Notes under the pieces: model-generated
Told to the model about the DNA's origin: nothing
Seen by the model: only the letters and a program-made list of their open reading frames with translations
Database searches by the model: none
Shown: piece after piece, positions 28,230 to 37,273 of the stretch
Layout: every line of letters starts with the position of its first letter
How positions within the stretch are numbered: position 1 is the stretch's first letter
Translations under genes and position numbers: made by a program
From: Bacteroidia bacterium
GTDB taxonomy: Bacteria; Bacteroidota; Bacteroidia; 2-12-FULL-35-15
Direction: 5' to 3'
DNA: 64,000 nt
Assembly: GCA_030654175.1 (NCBI GenBank)
Contig: JAURXZ010000006.1
Span: forward strand, 62,001-126,000

Positions 28230-28646
28230 TTAAGCTTGAACTGAAAATAGTTCAATAGCCTCAGGTAAGGTTTTGGTGATAGTTAAGATGGTATCCAATT
28301 GGGAAATGGCAACCAGTTTCTTTACAGATTCCTGTAAGCCCGTTAAAACAAATACTCCCTGGCTGTTTTTGCACAGACGGTTAGCCACCAAAATAGCGCT
28401 TAACCCTGAAGAGTCGCAATAACGTGATTGAGAAAGATCAATGATAATATTTTTTACACCATCCGTATTTAATACTACCAACTCTGATTTAAGAGAAGGA
28501 GCTACGGTGCTATCCAGTTTTTCAGCAGTTAGCTTTATTACTGTGTATTTATCGTTTTTTTCTATTTGAAAATTCATAATAAAGGATATTTTTACAAAAG
28601 TAAGAAAATTATCCTTTAAAATTACAAATCCAAGGCGATTATACAA
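28230..28646 (-). CDS. STAS-domain anti-sigma factor antagonist
   Basis: VKNIIIDLSQSRYCDSSGLSAILVANRLCK; the start is probably the internal MNFQIEKND. Confidence 0.85.
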   Translation of the reverse strand: MYNRLGFVILKDNFLTFVKISFIMNFQIEKNDKYTVIKLTAEKLDSTVAPSLKSELVVLNTDGVKNIIIDLSQSRYCDSSGLSAILVANRLCKNSQGVFVLTGLQESVKKLVAISQLDTILTITKTLPEAIELFSVQA

Positions 28647-28780
28647 GGAAATGCAAATTTTGGCCCCCCTTAACCTGACATCATGGGAGGTTAGTCAAAG
28701 CTTATAAAGACTGTGGAGAAGACCGATTGAGGCCTAAAAAAATGACATTGGATTGAAAAGCCTTATGGTAAAGCAATGCT

Positions 28781-28875
28781 GCGTTAGGGATTGCAACGTA
28801 AATCCTTCTCCGATTTTTCATCGGAGAAGATTGAAGTGAAAAGCCCGCCCTTTCTTGTTTAAGAAAGGAACGCCC
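28781..28875 (+). repeat. Structured intergenic element, copy C
   Basis: GCGTTAGGGATTGCAACGTAAATCCTTCTCCGATttttcATCGGAGAAGATTGAAGTGAAAAGCCCGCCCTTTCTTgtttAAGAAAGGAACGCCC. Confidence 0.9.
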
Positions 28876-28923
28876 AAATAATTTCAGCAAATCTTAAAGA
28901 AAAACAACCAAAAAATCCGTAAT

Positions 28924-29847
28924 TTAAGCCCTGCCCGCCAGCAAAAACAGCACAGCCATACGTACTGCAACACCATTCTCCACCTGTTCCAGAATAATAC
29001 TTTGATCACTATCCGCAACATCACTGGTAATTTCAACCCCGCGATTTATAGGGCCGGGATGCATGACCACAATTTTTTTAGTAAGCGAATCCAGCAATTC
29101 TTTGTTCAAACCAAAGAGCATGGTATATTCACGTAAAGAAGGGAAAAATTTAATATCCTGCCGCTCCAGCTGAATTCGAAGCATATTGGCTACATCGCAC
29201 CATTCAAGCGCTTTTTTCAGGTTATGTTCAACCTTAACGCCAAGGCTGCTGATATATTTGGGCATTAAAGTAGTTGGCCCGCAAACCATAACTTCGGCAC
29301 CTAATTTTTGTAAGCAGAAAATGTTTGAAAGCGCCACCCTGGAGTGAAGAATATCTCCAACAATAGCTATTTTTTTCCCTTTTATGTTTCCAAGTTTTTC
29401 TTTAATAGAAAAAGCGTCAAGTAATGCCTGTGTGGGATGCTCATGAGCGCCATCACCGGCATTTATAATTTTAGCATTCACATGTTTCGATAAAAACAGT
29501 GCAGCTCCAGGGTTTGGATGGCGCATCACCACCATATCCACTTTCATGGCTAAAATATTATTAACAGTGTCAATTAAAGTTTCCCCTTTTTTTACGGATG
29601 AGGAGGAAGAAGAAAAATTGATAACATCAGCACTTAGGCGCTTTTCAGCCAATTCGAACGAAAGTTTTGTGCGTGTTGAATTTTCGAAAAATAAATTGGC
29701 AATGGTAATATCTCGTAAGGAAGGAACTTTTTTTATCGGGCGATTGATTACTTCTTTAAAACTTTCAGCCGTGGTCAATATTAAATTAATATCACTGGCC
29801 GTTATATCTTTTATTCCAAGTAAGTGTTTGGTGCTCAGTTTAGTCAT
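28924..29847 (-). CDS. pyrB: Aspartate carbamoyltransferase catalytic subunit
   Basis: LFFENSTRTKLSFELAEKRL; MRHPNPGAA; GDGAHEHPTQALLDAFSI; VMHPGPINRGVEI. Confidence 0.95.
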   Translation of the reverse strand: MTKLSTKHLLGIKDITASDINLILTTAESFKEVINRPIKKVPSLRDITIANLFFENSTRTKLSFELAEKRLSADVINFSSSSSSVKKGETLIDTVNNILAMKVDMVVMRHPNPGAALFLSKHVNAKIINAGDGAHEHPTQALLDAFSIKEKLGNIKGKKIAIVGDILHSRVALSNIFCLQKLGAEVMVCGPTTLMPKYISSLGVKVEHNLKKALEWCDVANMLRIQLERQDIKFFPSLREYTMLFGLNKELLDSLTKKIVVMHPGPINRGVEITSDVADSDQSIILEQVENGVAVRMAVLFLLAGRA

Positions 29848-29906
29848 CTTAACAATTTAACAATTAAACAATTTAACAATTGGCAATTAAGCACTAACTC
29901 ACTTAT

Positions 29907-29945
29907 AGCCTCCTCTCCTTTGGAAAGGGATTAAGGGGAGAGGCT
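29907..29945. repeat. Degenerate third copy of the CCTCTCC palindromic repeat between pyrB and pyrR
   Basis: AGCCTCCTCTCCTTTGGAAAGGGATTAAGGGGAGAGGCT. Confidence 0.55.
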
Positions 29946-30480
29946 AAACACCCATTAATGTTACTTTATCAGCTCCATCAGTCTCTTTCCATTCTACCTT
30001 CACTTTTTCCGATGCGATCGAATCAATGGTTTTACCCACATATTTTGCCTGTATGGGCAAATGACGGCTCAATCTACGATCTATCAATACCAATAGCTCC
30101 ACGTCCTTTGGTCTGCCAAAGGCAAGCATAGCATCCAATCCAGCACGGATAGTACGGCCGGTGAACAGTACATCATCCACAAGGATAACATTTTTATTTT
30201 CAATGATAAATTCTATTTCGGTGGCAGTAGGTACTAACTCTTTCTGACGGAAATCATCACGAAAAAAAGTAATATCAAGACTTCCGCACTTAATATCTTT
30301 TTTCTTTAAAATTTCAGAAAGCTTTTTTTGGATGCGTTGTGCAAGAAAGGTACCACGGGGCTGAAGGCCGATTATTACAGTTTCTGAAAAATCGTTGTGT
30401 ACTTCAATTAATTGATAGCAAAGCCGGGTAACGGTAATTTCGAAGTGTTTACTATCTAAAATGATCCTGGGCTTCATCAT
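29944..30480 (-). CDS. pyrR: Bifunctional pyr operon regulator/uracil phosphoribosyltransferase
   Basis: VIIGLQPRGTFLAQRI; VILVDDVLFTGRTIRAGLDAM; LVLIDRRLSRHLPIQAKYVGKTI. Confidence 0.93.
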   Translation of the reverse strand: MMKPRIILDSKHFEITVTRLCYQLIEVHNDFSETVIIGLQPRGTFLAQRIQKKLSEILKKKDIKCGSLDITFFRDDFRQKELVPTATEIEFIIENKNVILVDDVLFTGRTIRAGLDAMLAFGRPKDVELLVLIDRRLSRHLPIQAKYVGKTIDSIASEKVKVEWKETDGADKVTLMGV

Positions 30481-30574
30481 ATTCAGGGAACAAATATATA
30501 TTAATTAACTCAAGTTGGGGTGTTTTTTTCTAGTAAATTTTGATTTATAATGAAGATTTGAATTAAAATTATTA

Positions 30575-30674
30575 GGGCGTTCCCTTTCTAAAAAGAAAGG
30601 GCCGGGCTTTGCACTTCAATCTTTTCTTCCGCTAATTAGCGGAAGAAAAGGATTTACGTTGCAATCCCTAACGC
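30575..30674 (-). repeat. Structured intergenic element, copy D
   Basis: Minus strand GCGTTAGGGATTGCAACGTAAATCCTTTTCTTCCGCTAattTAGCGGAAGAAAAGATTGAAGTGCAAAGCCCGGCCCTTTCTttttAGAAAGGGAACGCCC. Confidence 0.9.
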
Positions 30675-30915
30675 AGCATTCAAGGCCTGAATACAATAGT
30701 TCAGCAAACTTGCAGATTAATTTGCCTATAACAATTACACCGGGTAATTAGCAAACCCAAATTAGTAGATTCGTAATATTCGCTATTCGCAACTAAAAAT
30801 TCATCGGCAAAAAAATAAGTTTTATCGTGAAAATAAAGATATATTTGAAACTTTATTTGAAAGCTTACCGTACTAATCGTCAAATTGAAGTGGTTAATAA
30901 AACTTAAATCTTTTT

Positions 30916-31785
30916 ATGAGGCAGCTAAAAATTTCCAAGCAGGTTACTAACCGCGAAACAGCATCACTCGACAAATACTTACAGGAAATAGGGAAAGTCG
31001 ATTTAATTACCGCAGATGAAGAAGTAGAGCTGGCCCGAAAAATAAGAGCGGGAGATCATGCCGCGCTTGAAAAACTAACCAAAGCCAATTTACGTTTTGT
31101 TGTTTCTGTTTCCAAACAGTACCAAAATCAAGGCCTTAGCTTACCCGATCTCATTAATGAAGGCAATTTGGGTTTGATCAAAGCCGGACAGCGGTTTGAT
31201 GAAACCCGTGGTTTTAAATTTATTTCCTATGCCGTTTGGTGGATCCGTCAATCTATTTTGCAAGCTTTGGCTGAGCAATCACGTATTGTGCGATTACCCT
31301 TGAATAAGATCGGATCTATAAATAAGATCAATAAAACGTTTTCCAAATTAGAGCAGGAATTTGAACGTGAGCCAAGCCCTGAAGAAATTGCAGGGATGCT
31401 TGAAATTTCAGAAACTGAAGTAAAGGAATCCATGAAAATTACCGGGCGCCATGTTTCTATGGATGCACCTTTAACCACTGGTGATGATAATGCAGGGAGC
31501 ATGTATGATGTAATGCAGTCGGAAGACAGTCCCAGCCCCGAATTTGGATTATTACATGAATCATTGCGCAGAGAAATTGAACGCGCATTATATACACTTA
31601 CCGCCCGGGAAGCAGATGTTGTGAGATTTTATTTCGGTTTAAATGGTGAGCATGCCATGACATTGGAAGAAATTGGTGAAAAAATTGGACTTACCCGCGA
31701 GCGCGTTCGCCAGATCAAAGAAAAAGCAATTCGCAGATTAAAACAAACATCACGAAGCAAAATTTTAAAAACATACTTGGGGTAG
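30916..31785 (+). CDS. rpoD: Primary sigma factor RpoD/SigA (short Bacteroidota type)
   Basis: [95 protein letters not shown]. Confidence 0.97.
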   Translation: MRQLKISKQVTNRETASLDKYLQEIGKVDLITADEEVELARKIRAGDHAALEKLTKANLRFVVSVSKQYQNQGLSLPDLINEGNLGLIKAGQRFDETRGFKFISYAVWWIRQSILQALAEQSRIVRLPLNKIGSINKINKTFSKLEQEFEREPSPEEIAGMLEISETEVKESMKITGRHVSMDAPLTTGDDNAGSMYDVMQSEDSPSPEFGLLHESLRREIERALYTLTAREADVVRFYFGLNGEHAMTLEEIGEKIGLTRERVRQIKEKAIRRLKQTSRSKILKTYLG

Positions 31786-31790
31786 TTTTT

Positions 31791-32016
31791 TTGATGTGCT
31801 GATGTGCTGATTTTTTTCGATGTGCTGATGTGCTGATTTTTCTATGTGCTGATTACTAAAGTTGACACTACCACTTTTATAAATTACCTCTCAGGAAATC
31901 TGTGGGGCAATATCTTATACCCTTACTCTTCAAATCAACTGCTCAACACGTTGGCTACTAGCACATCGACTCACCAGCAAATCAGCACATCAGCACATCG
32001 AAAATCAGCACATCAA
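31791..32016. repeat. GATGTGCTG word repeats forming a long interrupted inverted repeat (left arm 31791-31853, right arm 31960-32016)
   Basis: TTGATGTGCTGATGTGCTGATTTTTTTCGATGTGCTGATGTGCTGATTTTTC... versus ...AGCACATCAGCACATCGAAAATCAGCACATCAA. Confidence 0.85.
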
Positions 32017-32025
32017 TCTTTTTTG

Positions 32026-32033
32026 TACTTTTG
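32026..32033 (+). promoter_or_regulatory. -7 element TACTTTTG upstream of rpe
   Basis: Matches TAnnTTTG, ~42 nt before the ATG at 32075. Confidence 0.45.
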
Positions 32034-32074
32034 TGATCAATTAGCTTATTCAAACATCTTTTTAATCCTCGCCA

Positions 32075-32725
32075 ATGGACCATTTAATTGCCCCATCTAT
32101 ACTATCTGCCGATTTTGCAAACTTACAACGTGATATTGAAATGATCAACAACAGCAAGGCTGATTGGTTTCATGTGGATATTATGGATGGAATGTTTGTT
32201 CCAAATATTTCTTTTGGATTTCCGGTTATTAAAGCGATAAAAAAACATGCAACAAAGCCACTGGATGTACATTTGATGATCGTGGATCCCGATCGTTATT
32301 TACAAACGTTTAAGGATGCAGGAGCAGATATATTAACTGTGCACTATGAAGCTTGTCCGCATTTGCACCGTACCATCCAGGCAATAAAAGCCCTGGGAAT
32401 GAAGGCCGGTGTAGCTATAAATCCTCACACTGCTTCTAATTTATTATCTGAAATAATTCAGGATATTGATTTGGTTTGTATTATGAGTGTAAACCCTGGC
32501 TTTGGGGGGCAAAAATTTATTGAAAAAACATATCATAAAATTATTGCTATTTCAGAAATGGTACGCGCATCTAAATCAAAAGCATTGATTGAAATTGATG
32601 GAGGAGTGGATATGAACAATTACAAAAAATTAATAGATGTAGGTGCAAATGTTCTGGTTGCAGGAAATACCGTTTTTTCATCGGCTGATCCAAGTGCAAC
32701 GATCGCTGATTTAAAAAAAATATAA
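32075..32725 (+). CDS. rpe: Ribulose-phosphate 3-epimerase
   Basis: IAPSILSADFANL; WFHVDIMDGMFVPNISFG; LDVHLMI; MSVNPGFGGQKFI; EIDGGV. Confidence 0.95.
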   Translation: MDHLIAPSILSADFANLQRDIEMINNSKADWFHVDIMDGMFVPNISFGFPVIKAIKKHATKPLDVHLMIVDPDRYLQTFKDAGADILTVHYEACPHLHRTIQAIKALGMKAGVAINPHTASNLLSEIIQDIDLVCIMSVNPGFGGQKFIEKTYHKIIAISEMVRASKSKALIEIDGGVDMNNYKKLIDVGANVLVAGNTVFSSADPSATIADLKKI

Positions 32726-32809
32726 AACAGTTCGTTTTAACAACGGTTTTAAAGTAATAAAAAAAAACACTCACATATTACCCTGAAGCCGTTAGATTTC
32801 CTATTGTTT

Positions 32810-32903
32810 GCGTGAGTGATTGTAGCGAAAATCCTTCCCCGATTTTTATCGGGGAAGATTGAAGCGGAAAGCACGACCCGCAGCGCAGCAAAGGGACACG
32901 CCC
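32810..32903 (+). repeat. Structured intergenic element, copy E (divergent)
   Basis: GCGTGAGTGATTGTAGCGAAAATCCTTCCCCGATttttATCGGGGAAGATTGAAGCGGAAAGCACGACCCGCAGCGCAGCAAAGGGACACGCCC; outer GCGTG/CACGC stays paired. Confidence 0.85.
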
Positions 32904-32946
32904 AAATAAAACAGAAAAGTAAAAAATTAACGAAGTCTAACATAAA

Positions 32947-33456
32947 ATGAAAACACTTTATCTTGTTCGACACGCAAAGTCTGATTGGGCTGATGAAGAC
33001 CTTACTGATATTGACAGACCCTTGAATAAAAGAGGCTATCGTGATGCTCATTTTATGAGTAGTTTGATGAAAGAAAAAAAACTACTGCCTGATTTAATTA
33101 TTACCAGTCCGGCCATAAGAGCCATTACCACTGCCCTTATATTTTGCCGTAATTTTAATTTTAATTATTCAGATATAGTTATTGATCCAAATTTATATGA
33201 AACAAACCTGCAACATTATAAGGATCGTATCTCAAAAACAGATAGCCGGTATAAAAGCATTATGCTTTTTGGTCACAATCCTATAATCTCTGATCTGGCG
33301 AATAATTTAACAAAGACATTTATCGAAAACATTGCAACCTGTGGTATTGTTGGTATCCGTCAGTCAGAAAATTGTAAAGAATGGAAATGTTTTAATGATA
33401 TGGTTGGAGAACTTATCATGTATGACTTCCCAAAAAAACACATCGAGAAAAATTAG
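32947..33456 (+). CDS. SixA-like histidine phosphatase
   Basis: LYLVRHAKSDW RHxK/RHG-type motif; SPAIRAITTA; MLFGHNPIISDL. Confidence 0.88.
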   Translation: MKTLYLVRHAKSDWADEDLTDIDRPLNKRGYRDAHFMSSLMKEKKLLPDLIITSPAIRAITTALIFCRNFNFNYSDIVIDPNLYETNLQHYKDRISKTDSRYKSIMLFGHNPIISDLANNLTKTFIENIATCGIVGIRQSENCKEWKCFNDMVGELIMYDFPKKHIEKN

Positions 33457-33637
33457 TGTGATAACAATCATCCATCGATTATATTCACGCTAAACAGGTT
33501 TCAGCATCCCTTAGTGATGCCGAAACAGGTCCAGAGTGATTAAGATCACTACAAAATAAACTTTAAACACCAGTTAACTAATTGTTAAGGTTTTAATTTA
33601 TTAAAAATTGTATTCGTTTTTTTATAGGTTTTACCAT

Positions 33638-33645
33638 TAGTTTTG
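33638..33645 (+). promoter_or_regulatory. -7 element TAGTTTTG
   Basis: Matches TAnnTTTG, upstream of 33681. Confidence 0.45.
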
Positions 33646-33680
33646 CACTCATTAATTAACCCTTATTAATTATAAAAAAA

Positions 33681-33959
33681 ATGAGCAAAAAAGAATTACG
33701 TAAAGAACTTGAACTTACATTAACAAAATCTCTTGAAGAGGTTTTGAGTAAAAGAAATGTAGAAGTTGCAAAAAAAATCAGGAAAACTACCTATGAGGCT
33801 TCAAAAATGGTAGCGAAAAAGTTTCTAAAAAACATACAACCTATTAAGGAAAACAAAGCTGCTACCCCTATAAGGATTGTAAAAAAAGCTATTGTTCCAA
33901 TAAAAAAGGTTATTGCTCCTTCCGATAAAAAAAGTTTGACAAAAATTAAAAAGAAATAA
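33681..33959 (+). CDS. Lysine-rich histone H1-like small protein
   Basis: 92 aa, MSKKELRKELELTLTKSLEEVLSKRN..., basic C-terminal tail. Confidence 0.6.
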   Translation: MSKKELRKELELTLTKSLEEVLSKRNVEVAKKIRKTTYEASKMVAKKFLKNIQPIKENKAATPIRIVKKAIVPIKKVIAPSDKKSLTKIKKK

Positions 33960-34085
33960 AAAAAATTCAGTTGATTACAATATTTTTCGGGTTTCAGGTT
34001 TTGTAATATTTACAGAATCTGAAACCCGAAACTTATTTATTCGCACATAGAAATTTGAATCTTGAAACCTGGAATTTTTTTAAGA

Positions 34086-36164
34086 ATGGTAAATAAAAAA
34101 ACAGTTTTAATCAATCGTGAGTTAAGTTGGTTATCATTTAATGAACGTGTGTTACAGGAAGCTGAGGATAAAACAGTTCCACTAATTGATCGAATAAAAT
34201 TTTTGGGTATTTTTTCTAATAACCGGGATGAATTTTTTCGTGTACGTGTGGCAACTCTAAAACGAATTGTAAAATTTCCAAAAAAAACTGAAAAACTTAC
34301 TGGCGAAACGCCCGAACGCTTATTATATAAAATTCAAAAAGTCGTTATTGAACAACAAATTAAGTTTGAACAGGTTTATCAAAAAATAATAGTTGAGCTT
34401 GGACAAAATGATATTTCTATCATTAATGAAAAGCAAATAACCGCTAAACAAGGTGTTTTTGTGAAAAAGTTTTTTCATGAAAATGTTATGCCCTTACTTT
34501 TCCCGATAATGGTTGATAATTCTTCAGGATTCCCTTTTTTAAAGGATAAATCGGGCTATCTTATCATAAAACTTGGACGAGATGACAATGCAAAAAAAAA
34601 TAAATATGCTATAATAGAAGTACCTACGAATTCAATTTCTCGTTTTGTTGTTTTACCAAAAGAAAAAGAAAAAAAAATAATTATCCTCCTTGATGATGTT
34701 ATTCGTTATTGTTTGGAAGATGTTTTTAATAACTTTGTTCATGATTACATAGAAGCTTACAACATAAAAATAACAAGGGATGCTGAAATTGACATGGATA
34801 ATGACCTTTCAAAGAGTTTTGTTGAAAAAATATCAAAGGGATTAAAAGACAGAAAGAAAGGACAACCTGTCCGTTTGGTTTATGATAGCCAAATAGCCCC
34901 TGATATGCTGGCTTTTATAATGAAAAAAATAAAACTTGGTAAAGAAGATAATCCTATACCCGGAGGTCGTTACCATAACTTTAAAGATTTTATTTCGTTC
35001 CCAAATGTAGGGAACATGGATTTAAGTTATAAAAAAATACTTCCTATAAAGCATCCTGCTCTGCCAAATGGACAATCCTTAAAAGACCAACCAAGTTTTT
35101 TTAATGTTCTCAAAAAAAAGGACGTATTGTTAACCTATCCCTACCAATCCTTTGATCATATCATTGATTTGTTGCGGGAGGCTTCCATTGATCCTAAAGT
35201 TCAATCGATCAAAATTACCTTGTATAGGGTTGCAAAAAATTCAAGCGTGGTTAAAGCGCTCATTAATGCTATAAAGAATGGTAAACAGGTAACAGCTGTT
35301 GTTGAACTTCAGGCACGCTTTGATGAGGAGGCTAATATTTATTGGGCCAATAAGCTACAGGAAGAAGGGGCCAAAGTAATTTATGGTGTACCCGGATTAA
35401 AGGTGCATACCAAAATGTTTTTAATAACCCGCAAGGAAGGCAATAAAACTATAGACTATGCCCATGTTGGAACCGGAAATTTTAATCGTGATACCGCAGC
35501 CGTTTATACTGATCATAGTTTGCTTACCATTGATAAACGTATTACGGAAGAGGTAGCAAAAGTTTTTACTTTTTATTCGGATAATTTAAAAACAGGCACT
35601 TATAAACATTTGTTGGTTTCTCCATTTTTTATGCGAAAACAGATCATACTGCTTATAAATAAAGAGATTCAGAATGCTAAAAAAAATAAGCATGCATCAA
35701 TTATTTTAAAATTGAATAATCTGGTTGATCCTGAAATGATCAAAAAACTATACGAAGCAAGTGCAGCTGGTGTAAAAATTAAATTGATGGTTCGTGGAAT
35801 TTGCTCTTTGGTTGCAGGAGTTAAAGGCTTAAGTGAGAATATTGAGGCGATAAGTATTGTTGATCGTTTTTTGGAGCATAGCCGTGTGTTAATATTTTAT
35901 AATGGTGGTGATGAAAAATATTTTTTATCTTCGGCCGACTGGATGGCTCGCAACTTAGATTTCCGTTCAGAAGTTGCTGTACCAATATATGATAACGAAA
36001 TAAAGGAGCAATTACGGAAAATTATTGACCTTCTTTGGGCGGATAATACAAAAGCCCGAATATTAGGGAATAATCAAAATAACGAATACAGAAAAATAAA
36101 CACCAAACAAAAAGTACGCGCACAAGAAGCAATATATAATTTGTTAACCCTTAAAAAGAATTAA
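34086..36164 (+). CDS. ppk1: Polyphosphate kinase 1
   Basis: INRELSWLSFNERVLQEA; FFRVRVATLKR; VQARFDEEANIYWA; KVHTKMFLI; YAHVGTGNFNRDTA. Start probably at M9 (MVNKKTVLINRELSW). Confidence 0.95.
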   Translation: MVNKKTVLINRELSWLSFNERVLQEAEDKTVPLIDRIKFLGIFSNNRDEFFRVRVATLKRIVKFPKKTEKLTGETPERLLYKIQKVVIEQQIKFEQVYQKIIVELGQNDISIINEKQITAKQGVFVKKFFHENVMPLLFPIMVDNSSGFPFLKDKSGYLIIKLGRDDNAKKNKYAIIEVPTNSISRFVVLPKEKEKKIIILLDDVIRYCLEDVFNNFVHDYIEAYNIKITRDAEIDMDNDLSKSFVEKISKGLKDRKKGQPVRLVYDSQIAPDMLAFIMKKIKLGKEDNPIPGGRYHNFKDFISFPNVGNMDLSYKKILPIKHPALPNGQSLKDQPSFFNVLKKKDVLLTYPYQSFDHIIDLLREASIDPKVQSIKITLYRVAKNSSVVKALINAIKNGKQVTAVVELQARFDEEANIYWANKLQEEGAKVIYGVPGLKVHTKMFLITRKEGNKTIDYAHVGTGNFNRDTAAVYTDHSLLTIDKRITEEVAKVFTFYSDNLKTGTYKHLLVSPFFMRKQIILLINKEIQNAKKNKHASIILKLNNLVDPEMIKKLYEASAAGVKIKLMVRGICSLVAGVKGLSENIEAISIVDRFLEHSRVLIFYNGGDEKYFLSSADWMARNLDFRSEVAVPIYDNEIKEQLRKIIDLLWADNTKARILGNNQNNEYRKINTKQKVRAQEAIYNLLTLKKN

Positions 36165-36172
36165 ATACATCA

Positions 36173-37072
36173 GTGAAATTTGCAGCAATTGATATAGGTT
36201 CCAACGCAGTAAGACTATTGTTTAGCAATGTTTACGATGACAATGGCGTAACCTATTTTAAAAAAGCTGAACTTATTCGTATTCCTCTTCGTTTGGGTGA
36301 AGATTCTTTTTTACACGGTAAGATCTCTGAAAAAAAAATTGAGAAATTAGTAACTTCAATGAAAGCATTTAAACATTTAATTGATGTTTATGATGCCATT
36401 GATTATCGTGCTTGTGCCACGTCAGCGATGCGTGATGCCGATAACCGGTGGGATGTAATCGAAAGGGTGCGGAAAGAAGCAGGTATAAAAATTGAAATTA
36501 TTGACGGGAAAACGGAGGCCGATATTATTTATTCAAATCATATTGAAGAACAGCTGGATAAAAACAATGCCTATCTCTATATAGATATTGGTGGAGGAAG
36601 CACTGAGATCACACTTTTCTCAAAAAATAAAGCAGTAGTTTCACAATCATTCAATATTGGCACCATTCGTATGCTGCACAACCAAATTGATAAAGAGTAT
36701 TGGAACTATTTTAAAAACTGGGTAAAGGAGATCACAAAAGGATATAAGCCACTATTAGCAATTGGTTCGGGAGGTAATATTAATAAATTATATCGGATGT
36801 CGGGAAGGAAGTTGAACAAACCGTTTGCAACATCCAAATTAAAAAGCCTCTACGAATTACTGGAATCTTATACTTATGAAGAACGTGTGAAAATTTTGGG
36901 TTTAAATCCCGACCGGGCGGATGTCATTATCCCTGCATCCAAAATTTTACTCAGTGTTTTGAAAAATGCCGAAATAGATAAAATAATTGTTCCTCAAATT
37001 GGTCTTTCTGATGGCATTGTACATCAATTGTATGAGAAATACAGGGAGCAAAATTTGACACAGAAAATATGA
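36173..37072 (+). CDS. ppx: Ppx/GppA family exopolyphosphatase (GTG start)
   Basis: AAIDIGSNAVRLL; ACATSAMRDA; LYIDIGGGSTEIT. Confidence 0.93.
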   Translation: MKFAAIDIGSNAVRLLFSNVYDDNGVTYFKKAELIRIPLRLGEDSFLHGKISEKKIEKLVTSMKAFKHLIDVYDAIDYRACATSAMRDADNRWDVIERVRKEAGIKIEIIDGKTEADIIYSNHIEEQLDKNNAYLYIDIGGGSTEITLFSKNKAVVSQSFNIGTIRMLHNQIDKEYWNYFKNWVKEITKGYKPLLAIGSGGNINKLYRMSGRKLNKPFATSKLKSLYELLESYTYEERVKILGLNPDRADVIIPASKILLSVLKNAEIDKIIVPQIGLSDGIVHQLYEKYREQNLTQKI

Positions 37073-37273
37073 GTTTTAAACTAATACCGCATAAATTATC
37101 CTTCCTTTAAAATATACTGTTGACTATTTTTCTTTTCAAGAATTAATCTCAAATAAAAAAAATATTTTTTAAGTTTATATCGATATTTAAGCTAGTTTGC
37201 AACAAAATTGATAGTTTTTACGTAAAAAAGAAACTTAAAAGAAACATAAAAAAATTGTCTTGAATTTAATATT

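Noticed and set aside
31846-32133. 95 aa ORF between rpoD and rpe
   Set aside because: Overlaps the GATGTGCTG inverted repeat and the rpe start; composition reflects the repeat (STSTHQQISTSAHRKSAHQ).
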